Assembly: GCA_000720995.1 (NCBI GenBank)
Contig: JOEL01000006.1
Coordinates: 1 to 64,000 of the forward strand
DNA length: 64,000 nt
Origin: Streptomyces celluloflavus
GTDB lineage: Bacteria > Actinomycetota > Actinomycetes > Streptomycetales > Streptomycetaceae
Direction of reading: 5' to 3'
The notes under the pieces were generated by a model. The model saw only the letters and a list, made by a program, of their open reading frames with translations, did not search any database and had not been told where the DNA came from. The position numbers and the translations under genes were made by a program. Of the stretch, positions 1 through 8,346 are shown piece after piece (position 1 is the stretch's first letter; each line of letters starts with the position of its first letter).

Positions 1-301
1 ACACCACCCCCCAGGTCATCCGTTCGACAGGGGGCAAAAGTCATGCCAGGCCCGGAGGCCAGCGGCCCTCTTGCAGGACCGCGAAAAACATAACGGGGCG
101 GGAGGCGCGCGGCGGGGCCGACAGGGCGGGTGCGCTCGGTGGGGCCAACGGGGCGGGACTGCCGCGCGTGAGCAGGGCGGGCCGGGCGGAGCTGACCGGC
201 GCGCCCACCCCCACGAGCGCTCCCGTAATTTGCGGTGCGCCCCCGTGCGGGTCGTGCGTAGGGTGCGCGGGTCGGTGAAGTGTGGGAGGGGTGCGCGACG
301 G
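1..301. other. No gene seen; upstream edge of window
   Basis: G+C-rich stretch before the HAD gene. The frame of that gene stays open back to base 71, but the upstream residues are low-complexity Gly/Arg-rich and unlike a folded domain, so I treat the stretch as non-coding leader. Confidence 0.5.
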
Positions 302-976
302 GTGTTGATCTTTGATGCGGATGACACGTTGTGGGAGAACAACGTGATCTTCGAGCGGGTCATCGACGAGTTTCTGGCGTGGATGGCGCGGCCGGATCTC
401 GACCGGGACGGGGTCCGGGCCGTGCTGGACGGCATCGAAGCGGCGAACGCCGTGACCCATGGGTACGGCAGCAAGGTCTTTCTGCGCAGTCTCGGGGAGT
501 GCGTGGCACGGTTGCGGGGGCGGGCGGCGACGCCGGAGGAGAGCGCGCGGATCTCGGGGTGGGCGGCGGCGTTCGACGTGGACCGGGTGGAGCTGATTCC
601 CGGGGTGGCGGAGACGCTGGCGGAGTTGGCACGGCGGCACGAACTGCTCCTGCTCACCAAGGGCGACGCCCAGGAGCAGCAGCGGAAGGTGGCGGCCTCG
701 GGGCTCACCCGGCACTTCCGGGGCGTGCACATCGTGGCGGAGAAGGACGTGGCCACGTACGAGGAGCTGAAGCGGACGTACGCGCTGATACCGGAGGCGA
801 CCTGGATGATCGGGAACTCGCCGAAATCGGACATCCTGCCCGCCCGTTCGGCCGGTCTCAACGCCGTGTTCATCCCCAACGATCACACCTGGGTACTGGA
901 GCACGGCGAACTCGACCCCGCCGACGGGAAGGTGCTGCGGCTGTCGGCCTTCGGCGAGCTGTTGCGGCACTTCTGA
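302..976 (+). CDS. HAD-superfamily hydrolase (phosphatase-like)
   Basis: A 224-aa haloacid-dehalogenase-type hydrolase, expected to be a cytosolic Mg-dependent phosphatase of unknown substrate. Seen: motif I LIFDADDTLW at the extreme N-terminus (nucleophile and acid Asp of DxDxT), motif II LLTKGD near residue 118, and a C-terminal GNSPKSDILPA block fitting motifs III/IV. A helical cap of about 80 residues lies between motif I and II. I chose GTG 302 because a GGGAGGGG-like ribosome site sits about 10 bases upstream and family members begin just before motif I; GTG 275 is an alternative. A Nudix gene follows 18 bases downstream on the same strand, suggesting a two-gene transcription unit of 'house-cleaning' type enzymes (inference). 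Confidence 0.85.
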   Translation: MLIFDADDTLWENNVIFERVIDEFLAWMARPDLDRDGVRAVLDGIEAANAVTHGYGSKVFLRSLGECVARLRGRAATPEESARISGWAAAFDVDRVELIPGVAETLAELARRHELLLLTKGDAQEQQRKVAASGLTRHFRGVHIVAEKDVATYEELKRTYALIPEATWMIGNSPKSDILPARSAGLNAVFIPNDHTWVLEHGELDPADGKVLRLSAFGELLRHF

Positions 977-994
977 GCGGACGGGACAGAGGAG

Positions 995-1414
995 ATGGCG
1001 GAGTCGGTGACGGCGGGGCCGAGGGTGTCGTGTGTGTTCGTGTGTCACGACGGAGCAGGGCGGGTGCTGTTGGCGCGACGGAGCGCGGGGGCCCGGGACG
1101 AACCGGGGACATGGGACTGCGGCGCCGGGGCCCTGGAGTTCGGTGAGACCTTTGAGGCGGCCGTGGCGCGGGAGGTCGGCGAGGAGTACGGTGCGCGACC
1201 GCTCGGGATCGAGCGGATCGGGGTGCGCAATGTGCTGCGCGGTGATCCGGTCGTCTCGCACTGGGTCGCGGTGATCTTCGCCGTACGGGTGGCGCCGGAC
1301 GAGGTGACGATCGGCGAGCCGCACAAGTTCGACGCACTGCGGTGGTTCGCACCGGACGCGCTGCCGGCGCCGCTGCACTCGCAGTGTGCGGAGAGCCTGG
1401 CCTGTTTCGGGTGA
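995..1414 (+). CDS. Nudix hydrolase
   Basis: A 139-aa single-domain Nudix protein. The Nudix box is complete around residues 48-69: GALEFGET, then REVGEEYG, matching Gx5Ex7REUxEExGU, so the metal-binding Glu residues are present. Family members hydrolyse nucleoside diphosphates linked to other groups; the substrate cannot be read from sequence. ATG 995 has GAGGAGATGG-like purine-rich sequence before it. It lies 18 bases after the HAD gene and is probably co-transcribed. The following 280 bases are a non-coding tandem repeat. Confidence 0.88.
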   Translation: MAESVTAGPRVSCVFVCHDGAGRVLLARRSAGARDEPGTWDCGAGALEFGETFEAAVAREVGEEYGARPLGIERIGVRNVLRGDPVVSHWVAVIFAVRVAPDEVTIGEPHKFDALRWFAPDALPAPLHSQCAESLACFG

Positions 1415-1457
1415 CGCGGGGGTGTTGCAGAGGGTGGTGCGGTCGGTGCCGGTGGCA

Positions 1458-1585
1458 CCAGTGGCGTCGATCGCCCGTGATGTCCCTCTCCCGTGGCGTC
1501 GACGGCCAGTGGTCTCCGTCACCAGTGGCGCCGACCGCCAGCGGTGTCCGTCTTCAGTGGCGTCGACCGCCAGTGGTGTCGATGA
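1458..1585. repeat. Four tandem copies of an imperfect 32-bp unit
   Basis: Four head-to-tail copies of 32 bp, consensus beginning CCAGTGGCGTCGACCGCCAG and ending TGGTGTCCGTCT. The period is not a multiple of three and no gene frame covers it, so it is a non-coding minisatellite between the Nudix gene and the convergent gene ending at 1696. There are no spacers, so it is not CRISPR. Confidence 0.8.
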
Positions 1586-1695
1586 GGCTGTCCACGGATT
1601 GCGCGTGCGGTCGCCGCCGCCGTCGTGCCTCAGGGTGCCACTGACGGCGGCGGCCGCTCCGGTACCCGGCGCGGTGGTGCCGGCGGGAACCGGTG

Positions 1696-3078
1696 TCAGG
1701 TCAAACGCGGGCTGTGGACCGGGCCGGGCGACGGAAGGTGGTCGCGGGGGCCGGTGAGCCACTCGTCGCGGGCGGTGGTGACGAAACGGCCCAGCGCCGT
1801 GTCCGGATCGGCCGGGGACTCGCCGTCGCCGGGGTCGGGGGTGGGGTCCGCGCGGAGCAGGTCGTCCACGATGACCTGCTCGGGGCGGTCGTCGGGAGGG
1901 CCCTGGGCGGCACCGTCACCGGAGAAGCGGAGGCGGGCACTCCACGGGGCGCTGACGAACTGCCCGAGGAGCGTGCTGATATCGGCGCCGACGGCCGGCG
2001 GACGGGTCCAGCAGGTGGCGTGCTCGAAGAGGATCTGCTGGTCGGTGCGGTCCCGAAGCTGCCGGAGCGTGTCCGGATCGGCCTCATCGAGGCGGTGGGC
2101 GACCACGAGGGTACGGGCGCGACCGGGGTCGAACGGCTCGGCCGGGACGCCCAGGAGGCGGGCCGCGGCCCGTCCGAGGATGCGGCTGGAACGGTCCGGG
2201 AGCAGGGAAACCGTCCGGGGACGGAGGCCGGCCCGTGTCAGGACCAGGCGCAGCCGGTGCAGTCCGTGCAGTACCCCGCCCGGAGTCTCCTGGAGGAGGC
2301 CGTAGCGGCCTCGCATGCTCGCGAAGCCGTAGGGCGAGAGGGTGGTGAGGATGCCGCCGGTGAGGGCGAAGTGCCAGCCGCGCAGGTCGTCGGGGGCCAG
2401 CGGGGCGGGAGCGGGTGGCGCGTCGGAGGTGACGGCTGAGGAGTCGGAGGCGAGGCGCCCGCCGAGGGCCGCGATGGAGTCGAAGGGGTGCGGGGTGGCC
2501 GCCGCCCGGAGGGCCAGGGTGCGGCGGAGCATGGCGTGGAGACGGGCGTGGGCGGGCTGCCACTGTACGTCGTCGGGAACGGGCAGCCGCGCGAAGTGGG
2601 TACCCGCCCGGTCCGGGTCACCCGCCAGGAGGGCGTTGAACGCCAGGAGGTAGCGGTCGGGCCAGGGGCGCAGCGTCGCCAGGTGCGCTTCGAGCAGTTC
2701 GACCACTTCGGCGTGCCGGTTCTCCGCCTCCAGTGCGGCCACCAGCTCGGTACGCGCCAACGGGGAGTCGGGAACGTGCCGCAGGGCCTCGTACAGCGGC
2801 CGGATGGCGAGGAAGGCGGCGCCCCGGTCCACACAGGCGTACCCGAAGTCGTAGAGGTACTGGGGATCTTCGGGATCGCGGACGAGGGCGGTGGCCGCTT
2901 CGGAGAGGTTGTCGAAGCCCAGCGCGGTGGCGAGTTTTCCGGTGATCCGGGCCGTGTCACGCAGTGACAGGCCGTCGGCGGTGCGCAGGACGCGCAGGAC
3001 ACCCGGAGCATCGCCGGACTCGGCCAGGCGCTGGAGTCGGGCGATGTCGGTGGGGTCGCTGGGGTGACGAGTGGTCAT
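1696..3078 (-). CDS. Hypothetical protein with TPR-like helical repeats
   Basis: A 460-aa soluble protein that I do not recognise as a named family. The first ~190 residues are Ala/Leu-rich helical pairs reminiscent of tetratricopeptide repeats (YLYDFGYACVDRGAAFLAIR; YLLAFNALLAGDPDRAGTHF). The C-terminal half contains a conserved-looking segment (LRGWHFALTGGILTTLSPYG, then RYGLLQETPGGVLHGLHRLR) followed by an acidic, Pro-rich tail. No signal peptide or membrane segment. ATG 3078 is preceded by GAGG nine bases upstream. It is transcribed toward the Nudix gene. No function is proposed; a scaffold role would be a guess. Confidence 0.7.
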   Translation of the reverse strand: MTTRHPSDPTDIARLQRLAESGDAPGVLRVLRTADGLSLRDTARITGKLATALGFDNLSEAATALVRDPEDPQYLYDFGYACVDRGAAFLAIRPLYEALRHVPDSPLARTELVAALEAENRHAEVVELLEAHLATLRPWPDRYLLAFNALLAGDPDRAGTHFARLPVPDDVQWQPAHARLHAMLRRTLALRAAATPHPFDSIAALGGRLASDSSAVTSDAPPAPAPLAPDDLRGWHFALTGGILTTLSPYGFASMRGRYGLLQETPGGVLHGLHRLRLVLTRAGLRPRTVSLLPDRSSRILGRAAARLLGVPAEPFDPGRARTLVVAHRLDEADPDTLRQLRDRTDQQILFEHATCWTRPPAVGADISTLLGQFVSAPWSARLRFSGDGAAQGPPDDRPEQVIVDDLLRADPTPDPGDGESPADPDTALGRFVTTARDEWLTGPRDHLPSPGPVHSPRLT

Positions 3079-4235
3079 GGCTGGGACCTCATGGGGTCGG
3101 GCGCACCCGGGAGGGGCGGGCAGACAGGCCGGTAGATGGGTAGCTCGGCGGGTCGGTGCGTAGGCAGGAGAGGGGTGACGTCCGGGTGGCTGTACGCCTA
3201 CCTATGGGCGCAGCGGGGCCACGCACGCCGGCGGATGGATGCGGAGTGCCGTAACACGCTTTATGGCCATACAAGTTGGCGTGGAGAGGTTGAGGCGCAG
3301 ACGTTCAGGCGCAGACGTTCAGGCGCAGACGTTCAGACGCGGGCGTTCACGGGAGGGCGTTGAGGTAGCGGAGTGCGAATGAAGGGGTGAGGTGGATCAG
3401 CGGGCCCCGTCCCGGCCGTCGCCCGTCGGGCTCCTACGGGATGCCTTGAGCGGCCTCGTGCGGAGTGGGCCCGCGAGCGCCGGAGAAGGTGTGCGCCGCC
3501 TTCGCCGTGCGGCCGCCGGGCAGCCGGGCCGCGAGCCGTCCGACGCGATGCACCACGGGACATGCGGGGCGAGGCGCCGCGTCTCGGGATGTGCCGTGCC
3601 GGGTGACGTGTCACGGGATGTCCCGTGTCGGGGCATGTACCGTGCGGCCCGCCGTGGGGCGTGGCGACTGCCCGGTTCCGGTGAACCGTGAACCGTGAAC
3701 CGGGTGGTGGGTGACTCGGCGCCCTGGCGATCCGGCGCTTGAGTGGCCGCGCGATCGGGGGGCCAGACATGCCGACGCGATGCGCGTGCGGCCGACGGGG
3801 CTGCGGTGCCGTACGCAACCAGGCGAGGCAACAGCGCAAGGTGCTGCCACGCGGAACTGTCGCCGAGTGCGTTTGGACAGTTGGAGACCGGCCTGTATGC
3901 GCCGGGGCGTGGCGCGTCGCGGGCGGCGGCGTCTCAGGCCGGGCCGGGCGGGGAGAGTTGCGACCCGTCGGCGGCCCCGGCGATCTCGTCGGCCAGGGGG
4001 CGCACTCGGGGGTGGACGGGGCGGAAGCCGGGTTTCGGGCCGGCGTCCGCGCGGTCATCGGGTGGGGCGGTGGCCGCCCTTCCTGTTGGTCATGCGGAGG
4101 ATCATGACCCATGAAGGAAGGTTTCGGCAACAGGTTCGCCGACGGGGTGGCGCGGCGGGCGGGACCGAACGGCGCCGACCCCGCCGCGACGCCTTCCTGC
4201 CGCGTCCCCCCTGCCGCGCTCCCCCGGCGGCCCGC
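3079..4235. other. 1.16-kb gap without a convincing gene
   Basis: Open frames here translate into low-complexity Arg/Pro/Gly-rich protein and none has a domain. It holds a 14-bp tandem repeat (3287-3356), a cluster of CACGGGA/TCCCGTG-type short inverted motifs around 3560-3640, and a 7-bp TGAACCG repeat near 3681-3700. The region may be decayed gene sequence, but nothing is recognisable. Confidence 0.6.
3287..3356. repeat. Tandem 14-bp repeat, five copies
   Basis: Unit ACGTTCAGGCGCAG; two copies are exact and three diverged. Non-coding, between the TPR-like gene and the ABC-F gene. Confidence 0.8.
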
Positions 4236-5951
4236 CTACAGCGGCTCGATACGGGTCAGTTCACCACCCTCCAGCGCGAGCCATCGCGTGATGCCGAGTT
4301 CGCGCAGGAACGTCAGATCGTGGCTGACGACGACCAGCGCCCCCTCGTACGACTCCAGGGCCGTGACGAGCTTGCGGACCGACGCCATGTCGAGGTTGTT
4401 CGTCGGCTCGTCGAGCAGCAGGAGCTGGGGGGACGGTTCGGCCAGCATCAGGGCGGCGAGCGAGGCCCGGAAGCGTTCGCCGCCGGAAAGCGTGCCGGCC
4501 TGCTGATCGGCGCGGGCTCCCTTGAAGAGGAAGCGCGCGAGCCGGGCCCGGATGCGGTTGTTGGTGGCGTCCGGGGCGAAGCGGGCGACATTTTCGGCCA
4601 CGGTGAGGTCGTCGTCGAGGACTGTCAGCCGCTGCGGAAGGAAGCGGTACGGGACATACGCCTCCACCGTGCCCGCGACCGGCGGGATCTCGCCCGCGAC
4701 GGTCCGCAGCAGAGTCGTCTTGCCCGAACCGTTCCGGCCGGTCAGGGCGATCCGCTCGGGACCGCGTACGTCGAGGTCGGCATGCGCGCCGTGGCGGACC
4801 CGCAGGTCCCGCAGGGTGAGGACGGACCGGCCCGGCGGTACGGCGGTGTGCGGCAGGTCGATGCGGATCTCGTCGTCGTCCCGCACGGCTTCGGCGGCCT
4901 CGTCAAGGCGGTCTTTGGCCTCCTTCAGCCGCTCGGTGTGCAGGATGCGGTGTTTGCCCGCGGAGACCTGGGCCTCCCTCTTGCGCTCGTTCATGACGAT
5001 CTTCGGCTCGCGCTTGGTGGCGTTCATTTTTTTGCCGTAGCGAACCCGGCGGGCCAAGGTGACGTGGGCGGCGGACAGTTCGCGCTTCTGGCGTTGCACG
5101 TCGGCCTCGGCGACCCGCACCATCCGCTCGGCCGCGTCCTGTTCGACGGCCAGCGCCTGTTCGTAAGCGGTGAAGTTGCCGCCGTACCAGTGGACTTCGC
5201 CGCCGCGGAGATCGGCGATCCGGTCGACCAGCCCGAGGAGTTCGCGGTCGTGGCTGACGACGACGAGCACACCGGCCCAGTCGGCGACTGCCGCGTACAG
5301 CCGCCGGCGGGCGGCGCGGTCGAGGTTGTTGGTGGGCTCGTCCAGCAGCAGTACGTCCGGCCGGCGCAGCAGCAGGGCGGCCAGCCGCAGCAGTACGGAC
5401 TCACCGCCGGAGACCTCGCCGACGGTGCGGTCGAGGTCGATACCGGGCAGTCCGAGCTGGTCGAGGGTGGCGCGGGCGCGCTCCTCGACGTCCCAGTCGT
5501 CGCCGATGGCGGTGTACTGCGCCTCGCTGGTGTCACCGCCCTCGATGGCGTGCAGGGCGGCGCGTGCCGTGGCGATGCCGAGCACCTGGTCGACCCGTAG
5601 TTCCGTGTCGAGCGGGACGTGCTGCGGGAGGTGTCCGACCTCGCCGACGGTCTTGACGCTGCCCGCGGTCGGCGTCAGCTCGCCGGCGATCAGCTTCAAC
5701 AGAGTTGATTTCCCTGCTCCGTTGAGGCCGATAAGACCCGTTCGTCCGAGCCCGACGGTGAGCGAGAAGTCGTCCAGGACGGACGTGCCGTCGGGCCAGG
5801 CGAAGCCGAGGCCGGTGCAGACGATAGACGGCCGGGCCGATCGGATCGACGGTGACGGCCGGGCCGAATGCGAAGACGGGGACGCCGAGGCGGGCGTCGG
5901 GGAGGCCGTGGAGGCGGACGTGGCTCGGAGTTGGGGCCTGGACCTTGACAT
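4236..5951 (-). CDS. ABC-F family ATP-binding protein
   Basis: A 571-aa ABC-F protein with two ABC domains and no membrane segments. Residues 1-42 are a Ser/Pro/Ala-rich tail. Domain 1: Walker A GLNGAGKST (75-83), signature VSGGES (180-185), Walker B LLLDEPTNNLD (201-211), switch His in VVSHDRE. A charged coiled linker spans about 265-365. Domain 2: Walker A GRNGSGKTT (405-413), signature LSGGE (488-492), Walker B LLLDEPTNNLD, VVSHDLT. ABC-F proteins bind the ribosomal E site; some protect ribosomes from antibiotics and others tune translation. Which applies here cannot be told. The start at 5951 has AGGAG six bases upstream. A long 5' region suggests leader-mediated control (inference). It stands alone in its transcription unit. 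Confidence 0.92.
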   Translation of the reverse strand: MSRSRPQLRATSASTASPTPASASPSSHSARPSPSIRSARPSIVCTGLGFAWPDGTSVLDDFSLTVGLGRTGLIGLNGAGKSTLLKLIAGELTPTAGSVKTVGEVGHLPQHVPLDTELRVDQVLGIATARAALHAIEGGDTSEAQYTAIGDDWDVEERARATLDQLGLPGIDLDRTVGEVSGGESVLLRLAALLLRRPDVLLLDEPTNNLDRAARRRLYAAVADWAGVLVVVSHDRELLGLVDRIADLRGGEVHWYGGNFTAYEQALAVEQDAAERMVRVAEADVQRQKRELSAAHVTLARRVRYGKKMNATKREPKIVMNERKREAQVSAGKHRILHTERLKEAKDRLDEAAEAVRDDDEIRIDLPHTAVPPGRSVLTLRDLRVRHGAHADLDVRGPERIALTGRNGSGKTTLLRTVAGEIPPVAGTVEAYVPYRFLPQRLTVLDDDLTVAENVARFAPDATNNRIRARLARFLFKGARADQQAGTLSGGERFRASLAALMLAEPSPQLLLLDEPTNNLDMASVRKLVTALESYEGALVVVSHDLTFLRELGITRWLALEGGELTRIEPL

Positions 5952-6436
5952 AAGGGTCTCCTGCGGTGCGTGAGGCGGGAAAAGGGGCTGCGCAGGAGAC
6001 ACCGCGGGAGAGGCCCGGAGGGAGGCCGCCGACGGGGCGGCCGCCGGCCTGAGCCGACAGGGAAACTGCCGGCAGGGAAGCCGAGGCGGACCGGCTGACG
6101 CCGAGGTCGCGGACAGGGCCGGACGATGAACGGGCGACGGGCAGGGCACGAGGCGCACACCCTGGCAGCGGAGGCTGCGGGCGGGGCTGTCGTGCGGTGC
6201 CGCGGTACGTCATCGCGGGCGCGGTGTCTCAAGACCTCAGACGAGCAACGGCTTTCTCCGATCAACGGCAGTGGGACCGACAACGACGTTACGGCGGGTG
6301 CCGCGAAAATACAAACGCTATTTTGGTTGCGTTTACATGTGGGGGCGCAGTCCGCCGCCGACAGCCCCCCGGTGGATCTTCCCGGCCACGGGCTGCCCCG
6401 GGGCAGCCCGTGGCCGGCCGGATCCGCGCACGTAGC
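5952..6436. promoter_or_regulatory. Long divergent promoter/leader region between ABC-F and ferredoxin genes
   Basis: About 485 bases separate the two divergent starts. It contains an A+T-rich block at 6305-6337 with inverted hexamers AAACGC and GCGTTT ten bases apart, a good candidate for promoter or operator DNA. ABC-F resistance genes often have long attenuator leaders; I see no clear leader peptide, so that remains a possibility only. Confidence 0.4.
6382..6417. terminator. Perfect 36-bp palindrome before the ferredoxin gene
   Basis: Two uninterrupted 18-bp arms, left arm CCGGCCACGGGCTGCCCC, with no unpaired loop base. It ends about 20 bases before the ferredoxin-like gene start, so it could fold as a hairpin in that gene's 5' leader or act as a protein-binding site. 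No U-tract follows. Confidence 0.55.
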
Positions 6437-6847
6437 ATGTGCGCAATGATCACCAAGAGTTCCGGCCGGGCGGCCGCCGAAACCCCGTGCCGGGTCACCG
6501 TCTGCCGTGGCTGCTGCTGTGGCGACGGGGCCAAGATCCCGGGCGTCGACCACGCGGGACAGATACCCCGGCTGCGCACGGCACTTGACGGCGCCGCACC
6601 GGTACGCGCCTCGGAGTGCCTGGACGTCTGCGACCAGGCCAATGTCGTCGTGGTCCAGCCGTCGGCGGCGGGCCGGGCCGCGGGCGGGCGGCCCGTCTGG
6701 CTGGGGCTCGTCAATGATGACGAGGCGCTGGCGGACATCGCCGCCTGGATCCGGGCGGGCGGCCCCGGTATCGCGGAGCCGCCGGGGGTGCTGGACCTCT
6801 ACACGTTCAAGGTGTCACGGCGGGTGCGGGAGGGACTGGAGGGCTGA
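6437..6847 (+). CDS. (2Fe-2S) ferredoxin-like, thioredoxin-fold protein
   Basis: A 133-136 aa small protein of the thioredoxin-like 2Fe-2S ferredoxin group. Seen: TVCRGCCCGDG near residue 20 and SECLDVCDQANVVVVQP near residue 60, giving the four-cysteine C-x(n)-C...C-x3-C pattern of this fold. The C-terminal half (WLGLVNDDEALADIAAWI) fits the family. Expected role is electron transfer or metal handling in the cytosol; the partner is unknown and no cobalamin or hydrogenase genes are nearby. Starts at ATG 6437 or ATG 6446 are both possible; neither has a clear ribosome site. A perfect palindrome lies just upstream. Confidence 0.75.
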   Translation: MCAMITKSSGRAAAETPCRVTVCRGCCCGDGAKIPGVDHAGQIPRLRTALDGAAPVRASECLDVCDQANVVVVQPSAAGRAAGGRPVWLGLVNDDEALADIAAWIRAGGPGIAEPPGVLDLYTFKVSRRVREGLEG

Positions 6848-6984
6848 GGCCCGGGGACTGCCGCGCGGGCCGGGCGGCGCAGGCACCGGGCAGGCCGACC
6901 GCGAAGGCGTCGGCACGCAAGGCGGGGCCGGCCGGGCGACGCCGACCGTCGAGGGGCGGCGGCACAGGCGGTCCACCCGTCCGG

Positions 6985-7980
6985 TCATCCCGAACGGAAC
7001 ACCGCATCGCGGGCGGCCCGGAAGGCCGCTCCGGCGTCATGGCCGGTGTAGGACCACGGTGCGGGCGTGGCGTACGGGCCGATGCGGTGGAAGAGGGCAG
7101 CCGCCTCGGCCAGGCTGCCCTCGTGGAACGTGGCGTGGGCGAGGAAGTTGAGGTCGACCTTGCCGCGCGGGTGGCCCTCCCCCTCCCACTCCAGCCACCA
7201 GTCGAAGGCGGCCTTCAGGTCCTGGCGGGCGCGCGGGGTGGACCAGTGTCCGGAGGCGGCCGGGTTCGCGGGTGCGAGTCCGGCGGCGGCCAGGACGCGG
7301 TAGCGCTCGGCGTGCGCGATGACGGGGAGGACGGCCAGCGGGGAGTCGGCGGGGGCCCGTTCGGCGGACCGGGCGGCGAAGTCGTAGACCTCGTGCCGCG
7401 GGTCGTCCGGGGTGCCGCGCTGCCGCTCGGCGAGGCAGGCCGTCATGAGGTGGTGCGCGTGGTGGTGGTCGGGGTGGCGGGCCCGTATCTCCGCGAAGGC
7501 GTGCGCGCGGTGGTCCGCGGTGCCGGTGCGGCGGGCGAGGATCAGTTCGGCGAGCCAGGGGGTGGGGTCGGCGGGCACCATCCGGGCGGCGGTCCGGCAT
7601 TCCCGGGCCGCGGCCTCGGCGCTGCCCGTACCGCGCACGGCGAGTTGCACCGTCGCGCAGGCGAGGAGGGTGGCGGCGTCGCCGCTCTCCGGGTCGGCGA
7701 GCTGCCAGTCGCGGGCCCAGGCGGCGCTTCCGGGGCACCGGGCCAGCACCGTTAATCGGTGTCCGCGCAGATCCCAGTCCTCGCCGGTCTCGGCGAGCAG
7801 GGTGCGCACCCGGGTCCACCGGCCGTGCGCCAGCGCCTCGGTGGCGATGGTCAGCTGGACGTCGTCCAGGGCCGGGGAGAGGACGACCGGCGCGGGAAGA
7901 GCGGGGCGGGCCGGGGAGAGGACGGCGGCGTTCTCGCTGCGGGGGCGACCCGGCCCGCGCGGCGGTGGCGGAGGAGTCAT
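6985..7980 (-). CDS. Hypothetical helical-repeat protein
   Basis: A 331-aa unrecognised protein. The N-terminus is Pro/Arg-rich (MTPPPPPRGPGRPR) and could bind nucleic acid or be disordered. The rest is Ala/Leu/Arg-rich helices (TIATEALAHGRWTRVRTLLA; ECRTAARMVPADPTPWLAEL), then a Trp-rich stretch (AAFDWWLEWEGEGHP) and ATFHEGSLAEAAALFHRIGP, which looks like a TPR-type helix pair. There is no signal peptide. No ribosome site stands out at ATG 7980. The cell role cannot be inferred from neighbours. Confidence 0.65.
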   Translation of the reverse strand: MTPPPPPRGPGRPRSENAAVLSPARPALPAPVVLSPALDDVQLTIATEALAHGRWTRVRTLLAETGEDWDLRGHRLTVLARCPGSAAWARDWQLADPESGDAATLLACATVQLAVRGTGSAEAAARECRTAARMVPADPTPWLAELILARRTGTADHRAHAFAEIRARHPDHHHAHHLMTACLAERQRGTPDDPRHEVYDFAARSAERAPADSPLAVLPVIAHAERYRVLAAAGLAPANPAASGHWSTPRARQDLKAAFDWWLEWEGEGHPRGKVDLNFLAHATFHEGSLAEAAALFHRIGPYATPAPWSYTGHDAGAAFRAARDAVFRSG

Positions 7981-8346
7981 GGACCGGGGGGCTCCGGGAC
8001 GCGCTGCACCGATCTTTCACCTCACTGTGTCGCGGTGGCTGTGTCGCCTGGGACGAGGGGTGGATCCGGTCCGCCCGCGGGCGCGGTCCGGGGTGCGCCC
8101 GACGGGGCGCCGCACACCCGGCCCGCCGCGGGGTCCGCCTGCGGGGAGTGGTGACCCGGTCCACACCGAGTAATCACGCACAGCAAAGCGGTAGGCAGGG
8201 CTCTGCGTCAAGGCCGGAAGGGGAATGGCCGGATCCGCCAACTCCCCTTCCCTGCAAGGACATTGAAACGCCATGAAACCGACACCCGGCGGACACGCGC
8301 ACGAGATGCCCGTACGTCCGGTGCGCGGACCGGCCGCCCGCGCCCG
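7981..8346. other. Gap with no gene seen
   Basis: 366 bases between the hypothetical gene start and the FAD-dehydrogenase stop. Nothing recognisable beyond promoter sequence expected for the minus-strand gene starting at 7980. Confidence 0.5.

Noticed and set aside
1458..1585. CRISPR-like array
   Set aside because: Units abut directly with no spacers and diverge from each other; no cas gene is nearby.
3333..4130. Possible 265-aa gene on the minus strand and a 122-aa gene on the plus strand
   Set aside because: Both translate to Pro/Arg- or Gly-rich low-complexity sequence without a ribosome site.
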